NCBI RefSeq assembly: GCF_024868665.1
Contig: NC_079898.1
Coordinates: forward strand, 5,032,096-5,096,095
Direction of reading: 5' to 3'
Source of the DNA: Triplophysa rosa
Taxonomy: Eukaryota > Chordata > Actinopteri > Cypriniformes > Nemacheilidae
DNA: 64,000 bases
Positions 12,184 through 24,500 of the stretch are shown here, piece after piece. Position 1 is the stretch's first letter. The number at the start of each line of letters is the position of its first letter. The notes under the pieces were generated by a model. That model did not search any database. It had not been told where the DNA came from and saw only the letters and a list, made by a program, of their open reading frames with translations. Made by a program: the position numbers and the translations under genes.

Positions 12184-13340
12184 TTTCACCCCAAACACTA
12201 AGAATCCCTGGAAAACTGAAACTTTAACTGCGTATCTAACATGCACTGATGCCCAGTTTAATCCGATTTCAACAGCGATGTCGATCAGGAAGGCAAAAAG
12301 TCGATGCAAAATGTCACGCTTAACTTCCGGAAATTTCTCGCAGGTTGGACCATGACACCCCTGTCAATGCACCCAGAGCACTCTCTCAAGTGTCAGCGTC
12401 ATCAAGTCTTTCACATTAACAGATACGAAAGGCGCATTTATATAGAGAAACACTTTGCACAAACTGCACACTTCACTTTCGGTTGCAGTATAAGTTACTA
12501 AAAAGACACTAGAAGAAGTAACGTTACAGTAACGTTAGATGTCAGTGAATGTTTCACTTGCAGGACCTTCTGAGGAACAGTCCTACTATACAAAACTCAA
12601 ACTGATCTAAACACACAGCTGTGTTAACTACTGCTGCCGCTGATTCAACGCCCAAACAACATATAAACAATCGCGTTATCTTACACACTTGATCGGTGGC
12701 CACATTTCTTACTCCCAAAGTCACACACGGCTTTCAGAGTCTCCATATTGCAGCGGTGTCATCAGCCACGTGTGTATATTCTGCACAGTGATTGGCTGCG
12801 GCGTGAGTTCCGGGTATGTGACGGTTGCTACGACGACGCCTCCCTGCAGCTGTAAGCACGTGCGAGCTGGTACCTTCGCTCAGTGCACAGTATTCACGAA
12901 TCCTTCTACGACTGCGTAGCTAGTTTCGTGTCATTGCTTAAATGAGTGAAAACAGGGCTTTTAAATAAAGAAAACAGAGAGTTAACACTGCTTTGTTTCC
13001 TTCATAGAACATCCGGTCACGTAACCACACGCTGTTGATTAGCAAATACTTATTTTTTATTTTTTGGCATTTCCATTCGGTCTAAGAATTGGTAGTTTCA
13101 GCCTCAGACGTCACGCCCACGGACCGTTAGCTAAACGTCTGATGCATAAGGCAAAAAAGTCTGATGCATAAGGCACACTTTTCTGGAAACACTTCAGCAC
13201 GTTCGAAGTCGTCATCTGATTGGTTGAATTTCACAGGATTTCCGGGAGACGTGCGTGTCGTGTTCTTTAACCGTCCGCCTGGAAACAACACGAAGCCGTC
13301 TGATATAAGTAAGCTCAGCTGGCGTGTTTACAGTGGTGGC
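12184..13340 (-). promoter_or_regulatory. agpat5 5' UTR and promoter side
   Basis: Sequence upstream of the agpat5 start is locally CpG-richer than its surroundings. It contains CACGTG E-boxes near 12768 and 12858 and an inverted CCAAT box (GATTGG) near 12791. No TATA box is evident, so a diffuse start is likely. A short direct repeat (GTCTGATGCATAAGGCA) occurs twice near 13136-13173. The exact transcription start cannot be read from sequence. Confidence 0.45.
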
Positions 13341-13924
13341 TATAAGAATTCATAACAATCGACTAAACGCTTGGTTCTTAAAAGTATGCGAGGATAACGG
13401 CATAAACTTATAATTATTTTGTTGCTGTTAACTTTTGACACGTTCGTGAATGTAAACCGGTCTGTTACTGCGGCGACATTTCCACGCCTCTAAACATGAC
13501 GCGGCACAAAACGAAACGTAATTGGTTGCTTTACCTGTCAGTCATGGCCTCTTGTGCGGGCCTTGGCCTTTCCTTATAAATGTATAAGGTTACTTGTAGA
13601 TTTTTTTATTAAATTTGTCTAAAATATTATCGCTTTTTAAGAACATCTTTTGTAAAGCATAGCCTAAATGGGATTGTAATAATGCAAAAAATAATGATGA
13701 CACATTTTTTCATTTTTGGGTGAACTATCCCTTTAAGTTCCATGTTAAAATGTAGTGCTAGCGTGGGGACACATAACAAATGCAGTGTTTAAGTTTCATG
13801 TTTTAAATTTCAATTAAGTTTAATAATACAATGCATTTTAAAGTTAATAATTATGCATTTTTAAATATTTGGCCCTGTGACAGAAATATTACAGATTTGG
13901 TGAAATGACCCTTACCAATTAGGG
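13341..13924. other. intergenic spacer with a MITE end
   Basis: AT-rich spacer between the agpat5 promoter and the LINE fragment. It holds one fragment of the GGGTGAACTATCCCTTTAA family at about 13710-13736. No gene seen. Confidence 0.5.
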
Positions 13925-14518
13925 AGTGGGGCGGCTTGTTGGTTGTGGTTCGGGGCGTTTCATTTGTTGGGACTGTGTGGGTCTGGTCTGGTTGGTCTTG
14001 TTTTGTGGTCGATGTCGGACAACGGAGGAATAAAGTTAATTATGCCATTACTACTTTTCCCTGGTTGTTCCTCTGTTGTCTGTTGTTGATCGCGGAATGG
14101 GACCGGGTTGGACCTGCACGGTTTCGGCGGGTGGGGCTTCCTGGGTCGCGGCTCTCCCTGTTCTTCGTGGACGTTGCTCGGTGGCTTTGGTCGGGGTCAG
14201 TGAGTGCAGCTATGACACGTCAGAGGAGATCTGGCCCTCCCGGCTGAGCCTGGTTTCTCCCGAGGTTTTTTTTTCTCCATTATTCAGCATTGGAGTGTGG
14301 GTTCCTCGCCACAGCAGAGCAGTGCAGTGTTGGCTTGCTCACCGGGAGACTGCATTTATTTATTAGATATTATTTATTGTAATGATCTTGCTTGGTCTAT
14401 AAACACCATGCACTGTGCTGTGTTTTACCTTTCTGTGTTTTTCTTATTTGCTCCTGTAAAGCTGCTTTGTAACAATGCACATTGTGAAAAGCGCTATATA
14501 AATAAAATTGAATTGAAT
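13925..14518 (+). mobile_element. LINE 3' UTR fragment
   Basis: GC-richer block ending CTGCTTTGTAACAATGCACA, then AAAGCGCTATATAAATAAAA and TTGAATTGAAT. It is the same kind of 3' end as the LINE at 5085-6676, including the CTCCCGAGGTTTTTTTT stretch. Only the 3' UTR is present. Confidence 0.75.
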
Positions 14519-15194
14519 TTGGTTCAGGTTTAGCCTAAAGAGTCCACAGGAGTTTCAGTGCTGAATTTTATGTTTCTCTTTTGTGGTTGTATTTTGTATG
14601 ATACGGAGTAACTTTCGAATATGAGCTACTGTATGTGGTCTGTTTTTATGTCATCCACCTCAGCTTTACACTGCATTTACGTGCTATAGGAATTATAATA
14701 AACTGCAGTTTTTGACTATGCACATAAATTATAACTGAGAAATACATTTCTGATACAGTGCTGGCGATGTACAGCCATAAAGTACTACTGCTCCTGTATT
14801 GCTATTATTAAATATATTAATTTGTATGCATATTATAATGCATTATCATTAATGGTGAGGAAAAGCATTACAATATTTGTTATATTTGCTATAATGTATC
14901 AATGTTTAATGTCACCACAGTCATTTCTGAAAGTCTGTTATAAATCACTAAAACAACTGATTTATGTTGTATGTTCACAAATCAGACATCACTGCAGTGA
15001 AATGAAATGTTGCTCACATATGAAGTTTGTTGTGTATTAACAGACAGATAGCTTCAGTAAAGTTCCTTATTTTTAGCATCAATGATATTTACATAGTTTT
15101 GTAACCATAATAAATTCACAATCTTTATTCAGATCTAAAAGTGTCCTCATCCCTCTCTTTGCAATGTATGTTCCATTAGCTTTGCATTATAACA
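14519..15194. other. intergenic spacer, no gene seen
   Basis: AT-rich DNA beyond the mcph1 poly(A) signals. No exon or repeat that I can support. Confidence 0.4.
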
Positions 15195-15453
15195 TTTATT
15201 TGAAGCATGTTTCACAGTTTATAGACAGTTTTATTAAACGTTTATACGTTTTGTTTGTTAAACAAAATAACAACTTAAAATACATATTTAAAAAAAAAGA
15301 GACAAAAATGACATACAAAACCTGCACTTTAAAGTGTCAGACACAAGAACATTACAAAAAAGTAGCTAAACATGAAAAAAAAACATCCACACTTCCAAAC
15401 TACAAGGATTTCACATTGACCATCATCATCATCACTGATAATCACATTGATCT
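15195..15453 (-). terminator. mcph1: mcph1 3' UTR with poly(A) signals
   Basis: Reading the minus strand past the stop codon, AATAAA hexamers occur at 15234-15229 and 15200-15195, 220-260 bp downstream. Either could end the mcph1 transcript. Confidence 0.5.
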
Positions 15454-15506
15454 TCATTCCAACACATAGTTTTCATATGGGAGTAGTGTGAGATGGGTGA
15501 CACTGT
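15454..15506 (-). CDS. mcph1: mcph1 exon 14, C-terminus and stop
   Basis: After TTTTTTCAG the exon gives [17 protein letters not shown] then TGA. It matches human DSITQHKVCAPENYLLSQ at the BRCT3 end. Confidence 0.95.
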
Positions 15507-18500
15507 CTGAAAAAAGGGTTATGTAAAACAGAGCACATTAAAATGACTTATATTAGAATATACTTTTCTGTTTAGTTACATATTTTACATTCACAATTTA
15601 AACAATATGATGTACAGTATATACAGAGCATATACAGCACAGTAAACAATACACTAGTATTCTGTATCGATATAAGGCCTGGTGCATTTGTGGCGGCTGG
15701 TCAATAGGGGGCGCAGGGGCGCCGCCCCAACAAATTATCCAGAGAAGAAGACTGTAAAAGTGCCAAATAATAATAATTCATTGATACAACATGTTAAATT
15801 GTTCTCTGATATCTATGTGGCTTTATAAAGTGCAAACATTATCCAGAAACGGTTTACATGTACATTTACAACCCTAGGACTTGTCCCTAGAATGAAAAGG
15901 TCTGTTATTGCCTTATTTGGAAGGGTCATGAAAAATAATGTTGAGCTCTGCTCTGATTGGCTGTTTCCTGTGCGGCTCATGCCAGTAGCTCACACAGCAA
16001 ACATATCGCTACTGTCAGACGTGAAATAGAAGAAGTGGATTAAATCACTTCTAGCAGTAGGGGTTGTAATGGCAATATAGTCGGAATTTCCCCCTTTTTA
16101 AATCTGTATCAAAACGCTGAGCGAAGCCTGCTTGATGTGGTCCCAGGTTCAAAAAACTGTCCCTTTCGCTTTGGTCACGTGACTCTCGCTGCTCTGTGCT
16201 GCAAATTGCATTGTAAACAAATATAAACAAGGCTAAAGGGGCATATAAACTCGCACTATACAGATCAGACGCGTCAGACTTTATAACTGTGCAGCTCGCG
16301 CTGTTTAAAGAAGACGCTCAGCTTGCGCAGACCCGCCTGACTTTATAACTGTATAAAGAAGATGCGTGTCTACGCAGCTTGCGTTGTATCTCATAACGCT
16401 AAACAGGGTTAATCTCTCTATGGTCATTATTAACAATTCCAGAGTTTCCTTAACAATCCATACACTACTATCAATAGTGAATTGATAAACTAGAAAATAC
16501 TGCATTATACCTTAATATTTACTATGGTACGGTTCGAAAACACTGTAGCATCTAGGAATTTTACTACGGTTTACTATATTAAATAATAAAGTATACTGTA
16601 ATATTTTCATTTGGACTGGCACCTTATTGCTGTTTATAAACACCATTACATGCTTTGATAGTTAAACCTTTTTTTTTTAGCTAAGCAGTGATGATACGTT
16701 TACATCCCATGTCAAATGATTTGTTGCGCCCCTTCAAAAAACTTGTGCACCAGCCGCCACTGGTTTGTGGTACATTTTGAATAATCAGTACGTCATCTTA
16801 CCTAAAACCCACTGTTCAGATAGACTACGGCTCCCTTCTGGTTTCTTGCCATTATACTCTCCGATGCAGATTCCTGCCTGTCGCACGCTCCGGCACACAG
16901 TTCCTCCACACAGTTGAATGAGCTCTGTTAGACTGCTGCAGGGAGGCTGCGAGTGCGGCGAAACAAACATGGGAGGCTGATCCTGGAACAGATCCTGCTG
17001 ATGCTCCCCAGCTGACAGATGCTGCTGTAGCCGGCATATCTGCCATAGAAGAGAGAAATGTTTAGTACACCTGAAGGTCTGTTTTTCAAGAGTGAGTACA
17101 GAGAACAAGTAGACTCTGGAATACTCTGGAAGAAGTGGGGTTGAAAGAGAATACAGTATATGATGACACAAGTCAAAATATCAAACATTTAGTAAAAGTA
17201 AGCAAAAAAAAAATTCACTACCGTGCAGGCCTGACCAGATCAGCCTGGGAGACCGGCTTAGGCTGTGTTCAGACTTGACTTCTTTTTTGAAGCTGCTAGC
17301 GTGTGTTTTACATTATAATCCTATGGAGTAAACAGTGTTTTCAAAAAACTTCCTGAGCGTTTTTTTAAACGCCAGCGCCGGTGTCTTTTTCTGCAGTTCA
17401 GAGCGTCTTTTGAGGTTGCAAAAAGTTCAACATTTCTGAAAAAAAAATACCCTACGTCAAGTTCCTTTTCCCCAGCTAACAACATGCAAGGAACGTGGTT
17501 GGTCGAGAAGGCTCCAGCTCAAAAAATTAAATGGCGGCCGAAACGCCTGTTGGAGCATAGTTTTGTATAAATGTATGTTTAATTTTCATTTTCAACAACT
17601 TCTGATTGCATTTCTAGCAAGGAATTAGTATTGTAGTTTTTAAATATGTGATTAGTTATTGGAAAGGCGCTCTGTTTATAATTCAAATCTTCCGTGACTT
17701 ACGTTACGCTGCCTATCTGTTTCTCTGAGCTGCCTCCGAGGTGCACAGACACTGCCTCCGAAGTAATGGCGTTCGGCTGCTATTTGTAACCAAACGCTGC
17801 CAGCGTTAAAAACAAAAAGCACGGCCTGAAAGTCTGAACACGGCCTTAGGTCGTTTTTTTCAGCCAGGAATGTTCCCTAAAGAAACAGTTCATCCAAAAA
17901 TCTTAGTCATGTTCATCTAAAAATGACTTTAGCACTACCTTTATGGCCGTTACAGAACTTTAATGTTTTGTTAATTCTATTCTATTGTATGAAACCATTT
18001 TCTTTTGAAAAAAGAATCTTCATAATGTCTTATTTTAACAAATCCACGGTAGAAAGAAAATGGCATGAGTTTGTGTAAATGATGACAATAATCATTTTTG
18101 GGTGAACTATTCCTTCAAGCCTGTATTAAGTGGGTCTTAATAATCTGTAGGAGGCCTTTAATTAGTTATTCGATGCAAAAAATACATTTGATATCATTAC
18201 AAAAGCATTTTTATGTCACATGCAGTTGTGCATCTCTATCAAAAATGCGTCAGGAATGAGTTAAGCGTCCAAACGTTTTGCAGCAATCAGGAGGTGGCGG
18301 TACACCCTCCGCACATGAGTGATGGGAACGTCATTGTGTTGGGTATATGTGCATGACAAAGGTCTTGGGATGTTCACAGTTTGCAGTTGATCAGGGTAAT
18401 ACATCAAAGATTACACATAATGGCATCTTCTGCGCCTCGTTTGAGCTCCCAGGGCTCCAATCTGAGCGGGCTATTCTCTCTGTCCAAGTGCTCTCAATGG

Positions 18501-21500
18501 TGCACACTAACAGCTAGACTGCTGGCACGGCACACATTCACATCACTGTTGAGTGCGCTTGGGGGGGCGGGACTCTGGAGCGTGCTCCATGACTGCCATG
18601 GGTCAGTGACGAGGCTGAAAGGGACAATCTGCTCAGTTTTACAAATATGCCTGAGTGTGTTAAGCAGCTGAATAAAATAGGAATACGCTGAAACAATGTC
18701 AGGGAATAGTTTTAAAGTGCTGGACCATTTCAGACTTACGTTTTTAAGCTTCATTAGCAGAGGTGAAGGTAAAAAGTTCAGAACTGAAGGAATGCAGAAC
18801 AACAAAAATGATCTGCTTCTTACAGAACTTATAAGGCCAATTCTTTATATACAATTTGTTCAACTACAAAAAGACGCCATCCATTTTTGGAACCGTGATT
18901 TGTTTCACCACTACGTATTCCAGAGGTACTGCTGTAAGTGAATAAACTTATTCACAAGTCAAATATAAATTGTGCCTATATTAAACATGATTTATTTATC
19001 ATTTTTAATGGCTTAGTTGGAGTAAAGAATGCAAAGATGTAATCTAGGCAAAATCTGTGTGCCTTTAAGATGCTTACACATGAGACTTGTTTGTAATTTC
19101 CTCTTTCTAATATTTTCAAATGTGATAATAGTAATAATAAAGCATGTATATTCATAGAATCTACAATAGAAATATTTAATAGTAATATATAACACAATTA
19201 TTATTTAATGTTAGAATAATCTACTGTTATGTCTGCAACCAGCAAGTAGGTCTCTAGCATAATGAAAGGAAAAAATCCTCTCACCAGAATAAAAGAGACA
19301 GAGCATTTGCACGCTGTAAACTCTGTTTAAGAAAAAGAAGGACATTGTGTAATTTCCTTCCTCCTGCAACTTCCTTCTTACATGAAATGATCAACACAAA
19401 CAGAAGCCCTCCCACGCATGTAATGAGGAAAGGTGGTTCAGCCCCTGCACCTGAGTGACGACGGGCTTTTTCTCTGCATCCTCTCATGCGGCCGTGAAAT
19501 AGATTTATATATGACACAGTGTGTCGAATGGAGCAGATGGCACTATATTGTGATTGGATGCAGAAAACAATGAAATTTAAGAAAATTATTTAGTGAAAAT
19601 ACAAGGGCCGGGACAAATGTGGTAATGTTTTGGTGGACATTTCAATTCTGCTCTTATCTTTCTGGGGACAGATAAAAGCCACTAAACTTGTGCATTTCCT
19701 GTCCCAGTGAAATAAAAAATGACAATTCTTATTTTTTCATGAAATATTGCAGCGTTTATAGTAAATAGCTTATCAATGTGGGTCGTTTTCTTTTTCAATT
19801 AATGTGTCCTCATAATCTGCAGTTAAAATCTGAAAATGCACATCCGCCCTGAAATGACTATTCATCTCAGATGACAAATTAGACGGCTTGGCCGGAGCAT
19901 CCGTTAACTTCTCCCCTTCAACTGTCAGTCTGCTGTGCTGCCAGTTTTATTTCAAAATCAATGCAGCAGCTGTTTTTACACACCCAATCCATTCGCAGTG
20001 AAAAACGCAAGCCACGCCCACTAATTTTCTCCAAGGAAATTCCTTTTCACTCTGAAATGTGTCAGAATACGGAAGTAAAAATGATCACAACTTCCGGTTC
20101 ACGGGGACTTTAACTTTATTACATCAGTGATGAACAGAGTAGATTTAAAATCGTATCTATGCATCATATCAAATATACAAGCTAGGGCTGAAACGATTCC
20201 TCGAGTAACTCGAGTAATTCGAATACAAAAAATCATCCGATGTTTTTGTTGCCTCGAAGCCTCGTTTAATCCATTTAACTACAGTACACACGGAGCACTG
20301 CGTTTCCCCACGGACCGTTATTACTGACGCACAGCCCGCTAAACTCTGTTCATGTTACAGGGCTCTCAAATCTCACGCATTCACCGTGAGACACACGCAT
20401 TTTAGTCTGTTCACACGCTCACACGTATTTCTCATGCTGATAAATAAGTGACAGCTTATTGAAATGGTGAACTGCTATTTTACTGTTTTAGTCTATTTTG
20501 CGAGTGAAACTTGTTTTCCGTCTGCATTGAGTCCATCAAACTAGATCCGGACTAGTGGATGCCAAATCCTGTTATTTACACATGCCATCTGGCTGTTCTG
20601 CGTGAATGAACTGCACTTTATGAGGACATGAACACATGAACTTCATCTCCAGAGTTGCTCTGAGAGTTTATTTCAGAACATTTTACTGAGTGAAGCTAAC
20701 ACACTAAAAGATAAGCGTCTTCTGACGACCTGCCAAAATAAAAGTCCGGTTAACTAGTTATTTTTATGTGGACAAATATATTACTATTTAATAGTAAAAA
20801 GAAGAAACTAAAACTAATTTAGATAAACTAAATGCATCATGCATAAGTTGAAGTTAGTTGTTTACCTTTGAAATTATTCTTTTTATTTTTATTAATGTTT
20901 CTTATTTATACATTTGTATTAGGCCTATATTGCATTTTGAATGTAATATGGCAATGGAATGTACTAAATGGGTTTAGTTTTCACAGATATGAATGTATGC
21001 AATTTCAGCAATAAATATGTTAATTTTTCTAAAAAGGAAACAAATTAGCTGTTCATTTTAAGAGACCGGTTTTATTTTCTCTTGTATATTTAGTATTGCT
21101 CTTTAATAAAGAAAAAGTACTTATTATCCGAATACCCGATTAATCGATGGAAAAATCAGTAGAATACTCGAATACTAAAATAATCAATAGCTGCAGCCCT
21201 AATACAAGCCTTAAGACACTTTGATGTTGAATCTTGAATAGTTTAAATTTCCCTTTTTTAAAAACTGGCATGGCATTAGCAACACCAAGGTCATGGGTTC
21301 AATTCAAAGGCAAAAATGTTGGATATGTGGATATCTACCAAATGCACAAAAATGTATATTAAAGTTTTCACTTACATCAAGCGTTTTATATCAAAATAAG
21401 GACTATATCGTTGTGATATGACCCCTGTAAAAAACACAAACAAGGTATGATATGCTGCCATAATAAACGTTATATGTTATGCTTTTGCGTGCCAAAAAAC

Positions 21501-24500
21501 CTACGATTTGTCAAAACACAAAAATGTCATGTTTGTTCCGGTGCATTTCCACTAAAAACTGTGACGCACTCTAGAGCGAATAAAAGCTTTGATGGTCATC
21601 ATAAAGCAATGTTCTCTCAGGTGTCAATGGAAGTGACGACAAGGACGCATGATATCCAAGCAGAGGAGACACCCGAGGGGTTAACAGACAAAACATCCTC
21701 TGAACGGAATTATTTCCTCACACAACACCTGCCTTCCGCTTCCTTCATGTCAGTTTTTCAGCCCGATATACTGCATTATCATCTAAAATGAGAAATTGCT
21801 GCAATTCATCTTCAAAATTTAACAAAAAAGTATTGTAAACTGCTTGTCGAAAAATACAAAAAATACAGTAGGGTCCAAACGTCTGAAAATGCAGTTGTAT
21901 TCCATATCATTTAGCATTCATTATTCAATCATTTAATTGCTGAAATATTTGTCAGGATTTGAATACACTTTAAACTAAATTGTTATGATGTGAAATAAGA
22001 AATATCTATGATTTTTTTATACCCAACTGTTTTTTATTCTAAATTGTAATAGAAATGTAATAATTTTACAGCCCCAACTTTTGGTTATCTGTATCTCTTT
22101 TAACGAATTTAAAAGTATTCATGTAGCTCGACTGATAAAGCATTGCATTAACAGCGCAAAGGTCACGGGTTTGAACCCCAGTTCCCAGAGAACTCACAAA
22201 CTGATAAATTGTAAAGCTTGTGTAGCTTTGAATGCTGAAAGTCACTTTGGATGAAAGCATCTGGCAAATGGAAGAATGAAAACATAAACGTATAAACATC
22301 TACAAAACTAAAGGTGTGATAATTCAATAATAATAATTCAAAAGCAAGTAAAAGGCTTTAATGCAACCGCAAACATCTGATACTATGACAAAACAAATGT
22401 CAAAACACAACCATCTGCTGCTCCGGTCCAAGAAACGGCGATGTGCCGGCAAGAAACGCATGACCATATCAGACGATGTGCGAGGAATTTATCAGACGAT
22501 ATGAGAACTGAGAATGAATATTTTTAGCTGTTCCATTAACAGGGATCAGGAATCATACTAAAATGACATGAGAAGGGCTTTTACAAATGTCATCTCACTG
22601 AGAGCCAGATACTTTCATAAACAATCTGCCTTTTAGATTTTCTTCCCAAACATATTCCAGGAATTAGGTTAATGTGACGTTTTTCATGAGAAACAGCATT
22701 AGTACATCAATCATTTATTCAAAGGATTTGACTAAAAACATTTATGAATTTAGAATTTCTTAATATTTGTGGCCCTGGACAACAAAACCAGTCTTTCGTG
22801 TCAATTTTACAGCTGAATAAACAAGCTTTCCATTGATGTATGGTTTGTTAGGATATGACAACATTTGAACGAGATACAACGATTTCAAACTCAGGAATCT
22901 GAGGGTGCAAAAAAAATCCTTAGCCTAGCATATTACTCATAAAAATAAAGTTTTTTGATATATTTATGGTAGGAATTTTACAAAATATCTTCATGGAACA
23001 TGATCTTTACTTAATTTCCTAATGATTTTTGGCATCGCAGAAAAAAACAAAAATGTTATGTTGGCTTTTGCCACAAATATTCCTGTGCTACTTAAGACTG
23101 GTTTTGCAAAATCTTACGATGTTGAATATTGATCGCTTGTATAAAAGGATCGAAGATGGCAAATATGTTACTTGCACGTGTTCTAGAATCCAAAAAGGGG
23201 GTTTTCTCTCCATTTTACCCCAACACTTGCTTATTTTCAGTTTAAAGAAAAAAGTGGGGAATGAATGGTCCCGCCGAGAAACATTCAGGGGTATCTGTGC
23301 TTTGAAGAAAAGAATATGCAAGGGGAAAAAAGTTCAACGAAACGGGTCCACATCTGGACCTGTAGTCATATGGTGACACGGACATTGCCGAAGCTGCGTT
23401 ACTTGAACTATACAGCTGCATCCTGAACTGCCCATCAGAGCCTTTAAGAAAAACACAAACACAGCCATTGTCGGCTCTCCTCTCCCGTCGACCTGACCCA
23501 CTGTCATGTCTTTCTTTAGAGCACATGCAGACCAGAGGGGAAGTGTTTAATGAGAGCTCCTGTCTGGCTTGAGTGCTCTTCACGCTGCTGGATTGAGAAG
23601 CCACGGGTCATGGGAGGAGCCTGAATATCGGTCACACACGGAGGAGCCCACTAGACCGATGAGGGGTGAGTACGAGCCTGCGAGCGAGTGTCACTCTACC
23701 AGTGCCTCTGTGACACAGTCTCCTCCTACTCCTCTTGATGGCATATTAATGAAGCTCACACATAATGCCAGAGCACAATCCTGGGGCAGGAGAATCGAGT
23801 CATCTTTCTTCACCTACAGCTCCAAGAAGGGGAAACTTTCCTTGCACTGCTTGCACGAACACTATTGAAGACTTGATGAAAATGACCGGGATACTATTTA
23901 AGTTTTTTGCGTTGAGTTATTGCCTTTGTTTTGGAGAAGGAATTACGGAGAATTCAGAATCGACGGGGAAGAAACAGTACCAGATCCAGAACGGTCCATG
24001 TTCTTACACCTTTCTGCTGCCGGAGCCGCAGAACTGTGGAGGACCTTCAAGCTCCTACAACCAAGTTCAGCGTGATGACCTGGTGGACTACGACAGCTCG
24101 GTCCAAAGACTGGAACAACTGGAGAACGTCATGGAGAACAACACGCAATGGCTGCAGAAGGTACATTCTTCTTGTACATCAATGCACAGCAACACAAGTA
24201 GATTTTGCTTTCAAAAGCGTGTTAAATGTACAGATTGTATTTTGCTGCACACTCAGGTTTAATTTTGGAGTTGTTCATTGGGTTGTGGTTGAAAAACATT
24301 TTTACAACCTCAGGTGCACCACAAGTTGTTAAAGGCATACTTCACCCAAAAATGGAAATTCTGTCATCATTTACTCACCTTCGAGTTGTTCCAAATCTGT
24401 ATGAATTTCTTTGTTCTGATGAACACAGACAAAGATATTTGGAAGAATGTTTGTATTAAGACAGGTTTTGCCCCCCATTGACTCCCATAGTAGGAAAAAA

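Noticed and set aside
22108..22170. A tRNA gene, judged by A- and B-box-like sequence.
   Set aside because: The cloverleaf cannot be completed, and a SINE body and tail follow; the same reasoning applies to 33001-33249.
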